Position numbers and translations under genes: made by a program
DNA from: a candidate division CSSED10-310 bacterium
GTDB lineage: Bacteria > CSSED10-310 > JAFGJC01
Length of the DNA stretch: 64,000 nt
Assembly: GCA_016927905.1 (NCBI GenBank)
Contig: JAFGLW010000012.1
Coordinates: forward strand, 62,001 to 126,000
Direction of reading: 5' to 3'
The notes under the pieces: generated by a model
What the model saw: only the letters and a program-made list of their open reading frames with translations
Told to the model about the DNA's origin: nothing
Databases searched by the model: none
Shown: positions 35,435 through 43,482 of the stretch, in pieces
How positions within the stretch are numbered: position 1 is the stretch's first letter
How the letters are laid out: every line of letters starts with the position of its first letter

Positions 35435-36871
35435 GTGGCATTCATTCTCCTGGTCAACCCCAGAATCGGCATCTACACCCGGGTGTTCAAACCGTTCATA
35501 CCCCTGTCCCTGCTTGCGGCGGCTTCGCTGGCGGACCGGGCAGGTCACCGGATCCGGGTCCTGGATCAACACGTGGACAAGAACTGGGAAAGCACCCTGA
35601 AACAGATTCTGGTGCGGGACAGACCCGTTCTCGCCGGTATCACCTCCATGACCGGAGCCCAGCTGAAAGGAGCTCTCCGGGCGGCCCGGATCATCCGGGA
35701 GACTTCTGGTGTTCCCATTGTCTGGGGCGGTGTGCATGCATCGCTGTTTCCGGAGGGCACCTTGCGGCATCCCGACGTCGATTTCATCACGGTGGGGGAA
35801 GGGGAGCTGGCGCTTCTCAAGTTGACCGAAGCACTCGACGGGAAAGGTTCTTTTACGGGTATTCCCAACCTGGGGTACATCGCGGACGGGAAAACCGTGA
35901 TCAATCTCCGGGGACCCTTCTGGGATCTCGACGATCTGCCCGACACGCCCTACAATCTGGTGGATGTCCGGCCCTACCTGCACACCTATTTCTGGGAAAA
36001 GCAGGTTATCGACATGGAAAGCTCCCGGGGCTGTCCCTTTTCCTGCGGGTTCTGTTACAACGAAACCTACAACCAGCGTCAGTGGCGGGCTCGAAGCCCG
36101 GAGCGCATGGTGGGCGCAATCCGGAACCTGGTACAGGCCCACGGCATCACCAACTTCCTGTTCATCGACGACAGTTTTTTCATCGATTCCGACCGGGTGG
36201 CGGAGTTTGTGGACCGGCTGGCCAAAGAATCTTACCGGATTAAGATGGGATTCCAGGGGCGAATCAATTCCGTTTCCAGGTTGTCCGAAGAAGTCTTCGG
36301 CAGGCTGGTGCATGCCGGAGCTGTATTTTTTCAGTTCGGCGTGGAATCGGGGTCCCCGCGGATACTGGATTTGATCAACAAGAAACTCACGGTGGAACAG
36401 GCCCTGGGCATCAACCGGCGGATGAGCCGGTATCCGGGAGTCAGCGTGTTTTATAATTTCATGGTGGGACTTCCCACCGAAACGGAAGCGGAAGTTTTTC
36501 AGACGGTGGATCTGGCATGGCGCCTGCTGAAGGAAAATCCCCGGGCGTATCTTGGAACCATTCATCTATACAAGGAATACCCGGGAACGCCGCTGTACGA
36601 ACGGGCCCTGTCCGAGGGTTACCAGCCTCCCGAAACCCTGGAGGAATGGGCGGATTACGACTGGCAGAGCGTGGTGGAACGGTCGGGCAATCCCAAATTG
36701 ACGCACCTGTGTCGGGCGGTGTCGGCTGCGTCATACTGCGTGGACCGCAAGATCGAAATGCTGGGAGATTCCAAACTGGCTTCGGTTGTTTCGGATATCT
36801 ACCGCCCGATTGCCCGGTTCCGGTTCAAGCACAAATTTTTCCGACTGATGCCGGAAGCCCGGATATTTTAG
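35435..36871 (+). CDS. B12-binding-domain radical SAM protein
   Basis: The 478-residue protein has an N-terminal cobalamin-binding-like Rossmann domain (FILLVNPRIG; GVPIVWGGVHASLFPEG), then the radical SAM motif CPFSCGFC (C200, C204, C207) and a TIM-barrel region (LFIDDSFFID; FFQFGVESGSPRILDLINKK). This architecture is shared by methylases and enzymes of lipid or cofactor modification; the substrate cannot be inferred. The B12 domain lacks a clear DxHxxG, so cobalamin may not be bound in the base-off mode. The start is GTG after AAAGGAAA. It overlaps the convergent TPR gene by four bases. Confidence 0.9.
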   Translation: MAFILLVNPRIGIYTRVFKPFIPLSLLAAASLADRAGHRIRVLDQHVDKNWESTLKQILVRDRPVLAGITSMTGAQLKGALRAARIIRETSGVPIVWGGVHASLFPEGTLRHPDVDFITVGEGELALLKLTEALDGKGSFTGIPNLGYIADGKTVINLRGPFWDLDDLPDTPYNLVDVRPYLHTYFWEKQVIDMESSRGCPFSCGFCYNETYNQRQWRARSPERMVGAIRNLVQAHGITNFLFIDDSFFIDSDRVAEFVDRLAKESYRIKMGFQGRINSVSRLSEEVFGRLVHAGAVFFQFGVESGSPRILDLINKKLTVEQALGINRRMSRYPGVSVFYNFMVGLPTETEAEVFQTVDLAWRLLKENPRAYLGTIHLYKEYPGTPLYERALSEGYQPPETLEEWADYDWQSVVERSGNPKLTHLCRAVSAASYCVDRKIEMLGDSKLASVVSDIYRPIARFRFKHKFFRLMPEARIF

Positions 36872-37491
36872 TTGAGTTTGATATCTTTGGGACCGAAACG
36901 GGGAGCGAAAAAATCGGATCCGGACCCTTTCGACGTCAGCCCGGGTTCCAGCCTGACCGCTTTCTGGTAATAATCCATGGCTTTGGTGATATTGTCTTTC
37001 TTGTAGTAAAGCAATCCCAGGTTGTTCAGGGCCATGACATGTTTGGGATTCATCGCCAGAACCGCTTTGTATTCCTTCATCGCCAGATCGGCCTTCTTCA
37101 TGTCTTCATACAGGATTGCCAGATTGAACCGGATATCGGCGTTGTCCACGATTTTGAGTGCGGACAGAAGCTCCTCGACGGCAGATGCGAGATCTCCGTC
37201 TTCAACGGCGATTTTTGCCATTTCGAGGTGTTCGACCAGGCGGTTTTTCACTTTTGTCAGGTCGACCAGCTGATCGAGCATGCCGCCGCGGGCCGCTTCG
37301 GCCAGTTCTTCCACAGCGCCCCGGACATCGTCGTTACGGTCCAGCTGGAGGCGGATCACGAGTTCATCGCCTTCCCGCTTGATGGTTCCGTTGGGCAGTT
37401 CCAGGTTTTTTTCCTGGCCCTGCCTCAGGTGGGCGGTCTTTTTGAAAATAGCTTCGATGCCCTTGCCCAACACATTATCTTCAGAGTTCAC
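36868..37491 (-). CDS. TPR-repeat protein with ParB-like N-terminal segment, follows parA
   Basis: A 207-residue protein. The N-terminus NVLGKGIEAIF resembles the short LG.GL.ALF segment that begins ParB proteins and stimulates ParA. Instead of ParB's DNA-binding CTPase domain, the rest consists of an acidic region (LQLDRNDDVRGAVEELAEAA) and about three tetratricopeptide repeats (ADIRFNLAILYEDMKKADLA; HVMALNNLGLLYYKKDNITK). It starts 11 bases inside the end of parA, so the two are coupled. The inference is a ParA-controlled adaptor, not a chromosome-partition protein. Confidence 0.75.
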   Translation of the reverse strand: MNSEDNVLGKGIEAIFKKTAHLRQGQEKNLELPNGTIKREGDELVIRLQLDRNDDVRGAVEELAEAARGGMLDQLVDLTKVKNRLVEHLEMAKIAVEDGDLASAVEELLSALKIVDNADIRFNLAILYEDMKKADLAMKEYKAVLAMNPKHVMALNNLGLLYYKKDNITKAMDYYQKAVRLEPGLTSKGSGSDFFAPRFGPKDIKLN

Positions 37492-38260
37492 CCGAAATCA
37501 CCTCCCGAGCCAGATCCATATAGTCCACGGCTCCGTTGGATTCGGAATCATACAACATCACCGGCTGACCGTGACCGGGTGCCTCCGCCAATTTTACATT
37601 CATCCGGATGATGGTTTCAAATACCTGTTTTCCGAAGTATTTCCGCAGTTCTTCCATCACCCGTTCCGATAGTTTCGTGCCGGACTGGTAGATGGTGGCG
37701 AGAATGCCGGTGATGTTCAATTTATGGTTCAACCGCTTTCGCACCAGATCGATGGTGTTCATCAGAAGACTCATGCCTTCCAGTGCGTAAAAATGGGTCT
37801 GAACCGGAATGATGATCTCCCGGGCGGTTGTCAGCGCATTCAGGGTGAGCAGACCCAGCGAAGGCGGGCAGTCAATGATGATGTAATCGTAACGGTCGAC
37901 GACAGGCAGCAGCTTTTCCCGCAAGGTGATTTCCCGCCCGATCGTATTGACCAGTTCCACTTCCGCACCCGACAAGTGAATCGTCGCCGGCACCAAATCC
38001 AAGTTGACCAGGTCGGTTTTCCGGACGATTTCCGGCATTTCGGCATCAGGATCGATCAGGACATGGTAAATGGATTTATCCAGATCGGTGGAACTGAATC
38101 CCAATCCGATTGTGGCGTTGGCCTGGGGATCGAGATCGACCAGGAGAACTTTTCGTTCATTCAGGGCGAGAGCTGCAGCCAGGTTCACGGAAGTGGTTGT
38201 CTTGCCGCTGCCGCCCTTCTGATTGGTCACGGCGATGATTCTGGGTTTTGGAAATTTCAT
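37481..38260 (-). CDS. parA: ParA family ATPase
   Basis: A 259-residue Soj/ParA-type ATPase. The deviant Walker A KGGSGKTT is at 15-22 (K15 and K20), Walker A' is LLVDLDPQANATIG and Walker B is YDYIIIDCPPSLGLLT. Such proteins form ATP-dependent dimers on DNA and position cargo or chromosomes. The ATG at 38260 has GGGAG ahead; the in-frame ATG at 38311 adds 17 atypical residues. No parB or parS-like cluster is adjacent; a TPR gene occupies that place. Confidence 0.92.
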   Translation of the reverse strand: MKFPKPRIIAVTNQKGGSGKTTTSVNLAAALALNERKVLLVDLDPQANATIGLGFSSTDLDKSIYHVLIDPDAEMPEIVRKTDLVNLDLVPATIHLSGAEVELVNTIGREITLREKLLPVVDRYDYIIIDCPPSLGLLTLNALTTAREIIIPVQTHFYALEGMSLLMNTIDLVRKRLNHKLNITGILATIYQSGTKLSERVMEELRKYFGKQVFETIIRMNVKLAEAPGHGQPVMLYDSESNGAVDYMDLAREVISGEL

Positions 38261-38329
38261 GCTTTCTGTCTCCCTCGAACGAACTGCTCGGTTTTGTAAC
38301 CTATCAGACACCTTTCTGCATTGTAAACA

Positions 38330-39178
38330 CTATTTGGAGTTCCGCCCTGCAAGCCGCTTGAAAAAGGATTTCATGATCCGCAGTGTCTCCCGGGGCTGTT
38401 CCTCCTGCGGAATATGCCCGCACTGCTCGATAATATCCAGCCGGCTGTCCTTCAGATCGTCGTTCAGGCGGTAGGCGGTTACCAACGGCACCACCTGATC
38501 GTGGCGTCCCCATATCAGCTGCACCGGCTCGGTTATCCGGTTGTATTTCTGGTAATGTTTTTTTTCTTCGGACAACGCGAAATCGGGCAGTGCGAGCTGC
38601 GCGGCAACTTTGGCCAGGGCGGTTCCCGCACCTTTGTCCTCGAGCGGTCGGGTATACTGGTCGACCAGTTCGTCGGTGACCATGGATTGATCGTAGACAC
38701 ACGATTCCAGAACCGCCCGGACCTGTGCTTTCCGGCTGATGTTCCCCAGGCTGACATGACCGGCCACCGGTGTCTGGAACAGCTGGATGAATCGGGGCAG
38801 GGTCAGCGGGTACACCGCTCCGCACAGAATCACCAGACTGTGCAGTCTCACCGTCTCGAAATCGGCCAGATCCATTGCCAGCACGAGAGCCACCAGTCCT
38901 CCGTATGAATGCCCCACGATGGTCAGGTCATTCAGGGTCAGTTTTCGAATTACATCCCGGACACTGCGGACCTGGTCCATGACGGCGTACCCGCCCTGCT
39001 GCGGTTTCGGGGATTTTCCAAAGCCCCTCAGATCGACCGCGACGGTCCGGTATTGTTTCGACAGGTCTTCAACCAAATACCGCCAGGTAAAAGTGGAAGC
39101 TCCGAATCCGTGAATCAACAGTATGGGCCGTCCGGATCCTCTGCTTTCATGATGGAGCGGTTCGGATGGTTCCGTCAC
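38330..39178 (-). CDS. Alpha/beta hydrolase
   Basis: A 282-residue enzyme of the epoxide-hydrolase/haloperoxidase-like group. LIHGFGASTFTWRYL gives the oxyanion region, GHSYGG places the nucleophile at S91, WGRHDQ gives D227 and CGHIPQEE gives H255, so the triad is complete. A helical cap lies between about 130 and 200. Ser as nucleophile argues for an esterase or lactonase, not an epoxide hydrolase. Substrate unknown. It stands 69 bases ahead of parA on the same strand. Confidence 0.88.
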   Translation of the reverse strand: MTEPSEPLHHESRGSGRPILLIHGFGASTFTWRYLVEDLSKQYRTVAVDLRGFGKSPKPQQGGYAVMDQVRSVRDVIRKLTLNDLTIVGHSYGGLVALVLAMDLADFETVRLHSLVILCGAVYPLTLPRFIQLFQTPVAGHVSLGNISRKAQVRAVLESCVYDQSMVTDELVDQYTRPLEDKGAGTALAKVAAQLALPDFALSEEKKHYQKYNRITEPVQLIWGRHDQVVPLVTAYRLNDDLKDSRLDIIEQCGHIPQEEQPRETLRIMKSFFKRLAGRNSK

Positions 39179-39296
39179 GGGACTCCCCTTTCCTGCTGGA
39201 CATCTTATGGCAAAGCGGCCGGGGATTCAATGCCTTGTGCTCCGGTTCGAAAGCGGCTAACCTGTGGATTCGGAAATTCAATAGGGGAGAATTGCC

Positions 39297-40571
39297 ATGC
39301 CGGTTACAGTGGTTGTGGGTGCGCAGTGGGGTGACGAGGGAAAAGGGAAAATCGTGGATTACCTGTCCGATAGTTCCGATCTGGTTATCCGGTTTCAAGG
39401 GGGTCCGAACGCGGGTCACACGATCTTGAATGAAATGGGTGAATTCAAACTGCACGGAATTCCTTCCGGGATTTTCAGACCGGAAACCCTCAATATCGTG
39501 GGAGCGGGATGCGTGGTTTCCCCCCCCGGCATCCTGGAAGAAATCGACGCCCTGAAATCCAGAAAGGCGTTCCGCGGCCGCCTGCTCCTGTCCGACCGGG
39601 CACACATCATCATGCCCTATCATTACACCCAGGAGGAAATTGAGGAGACGGTTCTTGGGAATCGAAAAATCGGAACCACCGGCCGGGGGATCGGACCGGC
39701 GTATTCAGACAAGGCGGGTCGCTGGGGGATCCGTCTGGGCGATCTGGCTCACCCGCAATGGCTGAAGCCGCGACTGAAGGCGGTCCTGGAGATGAAGAAC
39801 AGATTCCTGGTGTCCTGGAACCGGCCGCCGTTCGATCTGGATGAGCTGTTCGAGCAGTGCATGAATTGGCATGAAAGCTTGAAAACCGTTATTTCGGACA
39901 CGCTTCCGGTGATCGGGCAGGCGCTTTCCCAGGACCGCGCCATCCTGCTGGAAGGACAGCTTGGAGCCGGGAAATGCGTCGAGTATGGAAGCTATCCGTT
40001 CGTAACCTCATCAGTGCCGCTGTCGGGAACAGCCTGCACGGGTACCGGGATTCCGCCGTCCCGGATCAAATGGGTGATCGGCGTGGTCAAGGCCTACTCC
40101 ACGTCGGTGGGCGCCGGGCCGATGGTCACACGGGACGAATCGGACATCGGACCGCGCCTGCGGGAGCTGGGGCACGAGTTCGGAGCGACCACCGGCCGGC
40201 CCCGCAGCTGCGGCTGGCTGGACGGGGTCATGCTGGCCCATTCTGCCCGGCTGAACGGGTTCACCTCCGTGGCGGTCACCCGGATCGACGTGCTGGATAC
40301 CGTCGATCCCATCGGCATCTGCACCGGATACCGCCTGGACGGGGAGGTGCTGAAACACATGCCGGTCACACCGGTTCTGGAGCAATGCCGGCCGGTATAT
40401 GAGATGATGCCGGGATGGGGTCGATCCACGCGGGATATTCGCTCAATGGAAAACCTTCCCCGGCAGACCCGGGCGTACCTGGAACGCATCGCGGAATTGA
40501 CCGGCGCACCAGTATCCTTTGTCTCTGTCGGCCCGCGCCGGGAAGAAACCATCCATTGTCCGGAAGCGTGA
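39297..40571 (+). CDS. purA: Adenylosuccinate synthetase
   Basis: PurA joins IMP and aspartate using GTP in the first step from IMP to AMP. The P-loop GAQWGDEGKGK is at 8-18 (catalytic D13), H41 lies in GGPNAGHT, and TTGRGIGPAYSDKAGRWGIR, GQLGAGKCVEYGSYPFVTSS and GATTGRPRSCGWLDG are conserved blocks. In the second block the usual GAQGTLLDID segment reads EGQLGAGKCVEYG, slightly divergent. The 424-residue length is normal. AGGGGAG precedes the ATG. It stands alone, divergent from the alpha/beta hydrolase. Confidence 0.96.
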   Translation: MPVTVVVGAQWGDEGKGKIVDYLSDSSDLVIRFQGGPNAGHTILNEMGEFKLHGIPSGIFRPETLNIVGAGCVVSPPGILEEIDALKSRKAFRGRLLLSDRAHIIMPYHYTQEEIEETVLGNRKIGTTGRGIGPAYSDKAGRWGIRLGDLAHPQWLKPRLKAVLEMKNRFLVSWNRPPFDLDELFEQCMNWHESLKTVISDTLPVIGQALSQDRAILLEGQLGAGKCVEYGSYPFVTSSVPLSGTACTGTGIPPSRIKWVIGVVKAYSTSVGAGPMVTRDESDIGPRLRELGHEFGATTGRPRSCGWLDGVMLAHSARLNGFTSVAVTRIDVLDTVDPIGICTGYRLDGEVLKHMPVTPVLEQCRPVYEMMPGWGRSTRDIRSMENLPRQTRAYLERIAELTGAPVSFVSVGPRREETIHCPEA

Positions 40572-40621
40572 AGCAGCAGGCTTGAGGTGTCGGGATACCG
40601 GATGGTTCGTTATCTTAAGGC

Positions 40622-40773
40622 AAGAGGGGTCAAGTCTGTTCTTGACTCTTGATTTCCAGGATTTTTCGATCGGCTGATGAGATAGAATCAGCTTGAGTAT
40701 CCAAGAGTCAAGAGCAGACTTGACCCCTCTTCACGCGTATCCAAGAGTCAAGAGCAGACTTGACCCCTCTTCA
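40622..40773. repeat. REP-like cluster: two direct copies and one inverted copy
   Basis: A 37-bp unit (GTATCCAAGAGTCAAGAGCA onward) occurs at 40697-40733 and again, identical, at 40737-40773, with CGC between. An inverted, nearly complementary copy of about 30 bp stands at 40622-40651 (AAGAGGGGTCAAGTCTGTTC onward). The arms can fold into a long hairpin. The last copy runs into the 3' end of the YhcC-type gene and supplies its final codons and stop. Such units are typically dispersed by REP-type transposases; none is here. Confidence 0.85.
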
Positions 40774-41647
40774 GCTCCTTTTCAATCTCCTTCCGGATCC
40801 GATGTTTGCTCCAGGTCCATTTCGGTGCAACCAGAAGATCATCCGGGCATTCCCCCACCAGCCGCATGACCACGGTTTCGGCAGGCAGCTGCGCCAGAAC
40901 CGCGGCGGCGGCCCGGATGTATTCGGTTTCAGACAGGGGCGTCCATTGCCCGGCCCGCCACATTCGTTCCAGTTCGGTTCCCTTAACGGCATGCAGGTGA
41001 TGCAGCTTGACGCCGTCGATGCTCAGTTCCGCAGCGGCTTTCCCGGTTTCGACCATGTCTTCCACCGTTTCGCCGGGCAATCCCAGGATGAGATGAACCG
41101 CGACCGGGAGATTCCGGGAATGAATCCGGTTCACCGCATCGGTGGTTGCGGCGAAATCATGCCCCCTACGGATCAGGCGGAGCGTACGGTTGTGGCGGGA
41201 CTGCATGCCGATTTCCAGCCAGACCATGGTGCGCCGGTCGAATTCAGTCAGCAGATCCAGAACCTCTTCCGAAAGGCAATCCGGGCGCGTTCCGATCATC
41301 AGGCCCAACACATCCGGGAAAGCGCAAGCGGTCGAATACAGATCCCGCAGGCTCTCGATGGGTGCGTAGGTGTTGGTGAAGGTCTGGAAATAAACCAGGA
41401 ATTTCCGGGCGCCGTAACGCCGCTTCGCCCGGTCCATTCCGTCCCGGATCTGATCTTCCAGGGATTTCCCGCTGGTCCGGAACGAATGAAATGACCGGTT
41501 TTCGCAATAGATGCACCCGTCCCGGCCCAGGGTTCCGTCCCGGTTGGGACAGGTCATGCCCGCATGAACCGGGACGCGCTGCACTCGTTCACCGAACCGG
41601 TTCTGCAGATACCGGTTGAAGGTCAGGAAAGGTTCGGAGTCTGCCAT
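40748..41647 (-). CDS. YhcC/TIGR01212 family radical SAM protein
   Basis: A 299-residue protein starting FLTFNRYLQNRFGERVQRVP. The cluster-binding cysteines are C33 in CPNRDG and C45, C48 in CIYC, the wide spacing typical of this family. YFQTFTNTYAP, RPDCLSEEVLDLL and VHLILGLPGETVEDM are family blocks. Its reaction is unknown. The last residues KRGQVCS and the stop codon are encoded by the REP-like repeat, so the native C-terminus may have been replaced. Confidence 0.93.
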   Translation of the reverse strand: MADSEPFLTFNRYLQNRFGERVQRVPVHAGMTCPNRDGTLGRDGCIYCENRSFHSFRTSGKSLEDQIRDGMDRAKRRYGARKFLVYFQTFTNTYAPIESLRDLYSTACAFPDVLGLMIGTRPDCLSEEVLDLLTEFDRRTMVWLEIGMQSRHNRTLRLIRRGHDFAATTDAVNRIHSRNLPVAVHLILGLPGETVEDMVETGKAAAELSIDGVKLHHLHAVKGTELERMWRAGQWTPLSETEYIRAAAAVLAQLPAETVVMRLVGECPDDLLVAPKWTWSKHRIRKEIEKELKRGQVCS

Positions 41648-41751
41648 TGACCGCCATTATACCAATGACGGAGAAGATTTCTCACCTTTCCGTTCCTTGC
41701 ATTTTCCGGTTCATTCCTGCATCGTAGTCTGAGATGTTTCCTCGAGGCGAC

Positions 41752-43482
41752 ATGACCGGAAATCCCCTGATAATTCAATCCGATCGATCCATCCTGCTTC
41801 ATACCGACAGCCCCCGCTACGGTGAAGCGCGCGACCGGCTGACCCTGTTTGCCGAGCTGGTCAAGAGCCCGGAGTATGTCCATACCTACCGGATCACACC
41901 CCTGTCGCTCTGGAATGCGGCTTCCTGCGGGATCACCCATGACCGGATCGAAGAAACGCTCACATCGTTCAGCCGGTATCCCGTTCCACCCAACATATTG
42001 AGAGAAATCAAGGATTACATGGAACGGTACGGGCGGATCAAGCTGCGGACCGGCGGCCGGGAGAACGAGCTGCTTCTGAGCTGTGATGACGAAGCGCTGT
42101 TGATTGAACTGATGCATCAGCCCGGGATACAGAAGTATGTTATTTCACGTCTGGACGCCAGAACGCTCCGGGTTCCGGCCGGAGTTCGCGGGCACCTGAA
42201 ACAGGCGTTGGTCCATCACGGTTTTCCGGTGGAGGACCTGGCGGGGTACCGGCCCGGAAAACCGTTGGATATCGATCTGCGGGATACCCTGCGGTCCGGA
42301 TCCGCATTGCGGCTGCGTTACTATCAGGAGGAGGCGGTTGCGGGATTCTGGAGCGGCGGTTCGGCTCAGGGCGGCAGCGGTGTGATCGTGCTTCCCTGCG
42401 GCGCTGGCAAGACGCTGGTGGGCATGGCCGCCATGACCAGAATCCGCCAGTACACGCTGATTCTGGTCACCAACATCACGGCGCTGAGACAATGGCGGAA
42501 CGAGCTTCTGGACAAGACCACTCTCAGCGGCGATCAGATCGGGGAGTATTCCGGGGAGCGGAAGGATTTCAAACCGGTGACGATCACCACTTATCAGATT
42601 TTGACCTATCGCAGGAGCCGGGAGGAAGATTTCTTGCACATGCCGCTGTTCAACCGGCAGGACTGGGGTCTGATCATCTATGACGAGGTGCATCTTCTGC
42701 CCGCGCCCGTGTTCCGGTTCACCGCGGAAATCCAGTCCAAGCGCCGGCTGGGTCTGACTGCCACCCTGGTTCGGGAGGATGGCAGGGAAAACGATGTGTT
42801 CAGCCTGATCGGACCGAAAAAATACGATGTTCCCTGGAAGATCCTGGAGGATCAGGGGTGGATCGCCAGGGCGGTCTGCACCGAAATCCGCCTGGAACTT
42901 CAGGCCGACGAACGGATGCGCTATGCGGTGGCGCCCATGCGGGAAAAATACCGGATTGCCTCCACAAATCCCCGGAAAATCGATCTTCTGAGGATCATCT
43001 GCCGCCTGCACCGGGGCGAGAACATCCTGATCATCGGTCAGTATCTCAGCCAGCTGGATGATATCGCCCAAGCCGTCGGTGCACCGCTGATCACCGGAGC
43101 GACGCCCAATGCCGACCGGGAGATTTTATTTGCAAATTTCCGCAGCGGTACCGACACGGTTCTGGTTGTGTCAAAAGTGGCGAATTTCGCCATCGATCTG
43201 CCGGAAGCCAGCGTAGCCGTTCAGGTTTCGGGCACGTTCGGGTCCCGCCAGGAGGAGGCCCAGCGACTGGGACGGATATTACGTCCCAAGAAGTCCGGCG
43301 GGCCCGCCCGGTTCTATACCCTGATCAGCAAAGACACCAACGACCAGGAATATTCCTTGAACCGGCAGCTGTTTTTGACCGAGCAGGGATATCGGTACCG
43401 AATTCTGAATGCGGATGAATTTCTGTCCGAAACCCGGTATGATGTTTTGGATGAATCCGAAACCCGGGAGGTGACCCGTTGA
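41752..43482 (+). CDS. XPB/Rad25-type DNA repair helicase
   Basis: A bacterial XPB-like superfamily 2 helicase of 576 residues. The N-terminal domain (PLIIQSDRSILLHTD; YVHTYRITPLSLWNAA) is the damage-recognition-like part. Walker A CGAGKT is at 216-221 and the DEVH box at 311-314. Motif VI, QEEAQRLGRILRPK, is complete. Eukaryotic homologues open DNA in repair and transcription; bacterial roles are little studied. The ATG at 41752 has GAGG four bases ahead; an ATG six codons earlier is possible. Its stop overlaps the following protease start (TTGA), so the two are translationally coupled. Confidence 0.92.
   Translation: MTGNPLIIQSDRSILLHTDSPRYGEARDRLTLFAELVKSPEYVHTYRITPLSLWNAASCGITHDRIEETLTSFSRYPVPPNILREIKDYMERYGRIKLRTGGRENELLLSCDDEALLIELMHQPGIQKYVISRLDARTLRVPAGVRGHLKQALVHHGFPVEDLAGYRPGKPLDIDLRDTLRSGSALRLRYYQEEAVAGFWSGGSAQGGSGVIVLPCGAGKTLVGMAAMTRIRQYTLILVTNITALRQWRNELLDKTTLSGDQIGEYSGERKDFKPVTITTYQILTYRRSREEDFLHMPLFNRQDWGLIIYDEVHLLPAPVFRFTAEIQSKRRLGLTATLVREDGRENDVFSLIGPKKYDVPWKILEDQGWIARAVCTEIRLELQADERMRYAVAPMREKYRIASTNPRKIDLLRIICRLHRGENILIIGQYLSQLDDIAQAVGAPLITGATPNADREILFANFRSGTDTVLVVSKVANFAIDLPEASVAVQVSGTFGSRQEEAQRLGRILRPKKSGGPARFYTLISKDTNDQEYSLNRQLFLTEQGYRYRILNADEFLSETRYDVLDESETREVTR

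Noticed and set aside
34847-36565. 572-codon minus-strand open frame opposite the radical SAM and UPF0173 genes
   Set aside because: It overlaps two recognised genes in other frames and has shadow-like composition.
40697-40773. CRISPR array
   Set aside because: Only two direct repeats with a three-base gap, no spacers, and an inverted copy nearby; it is a REP-like cluster.
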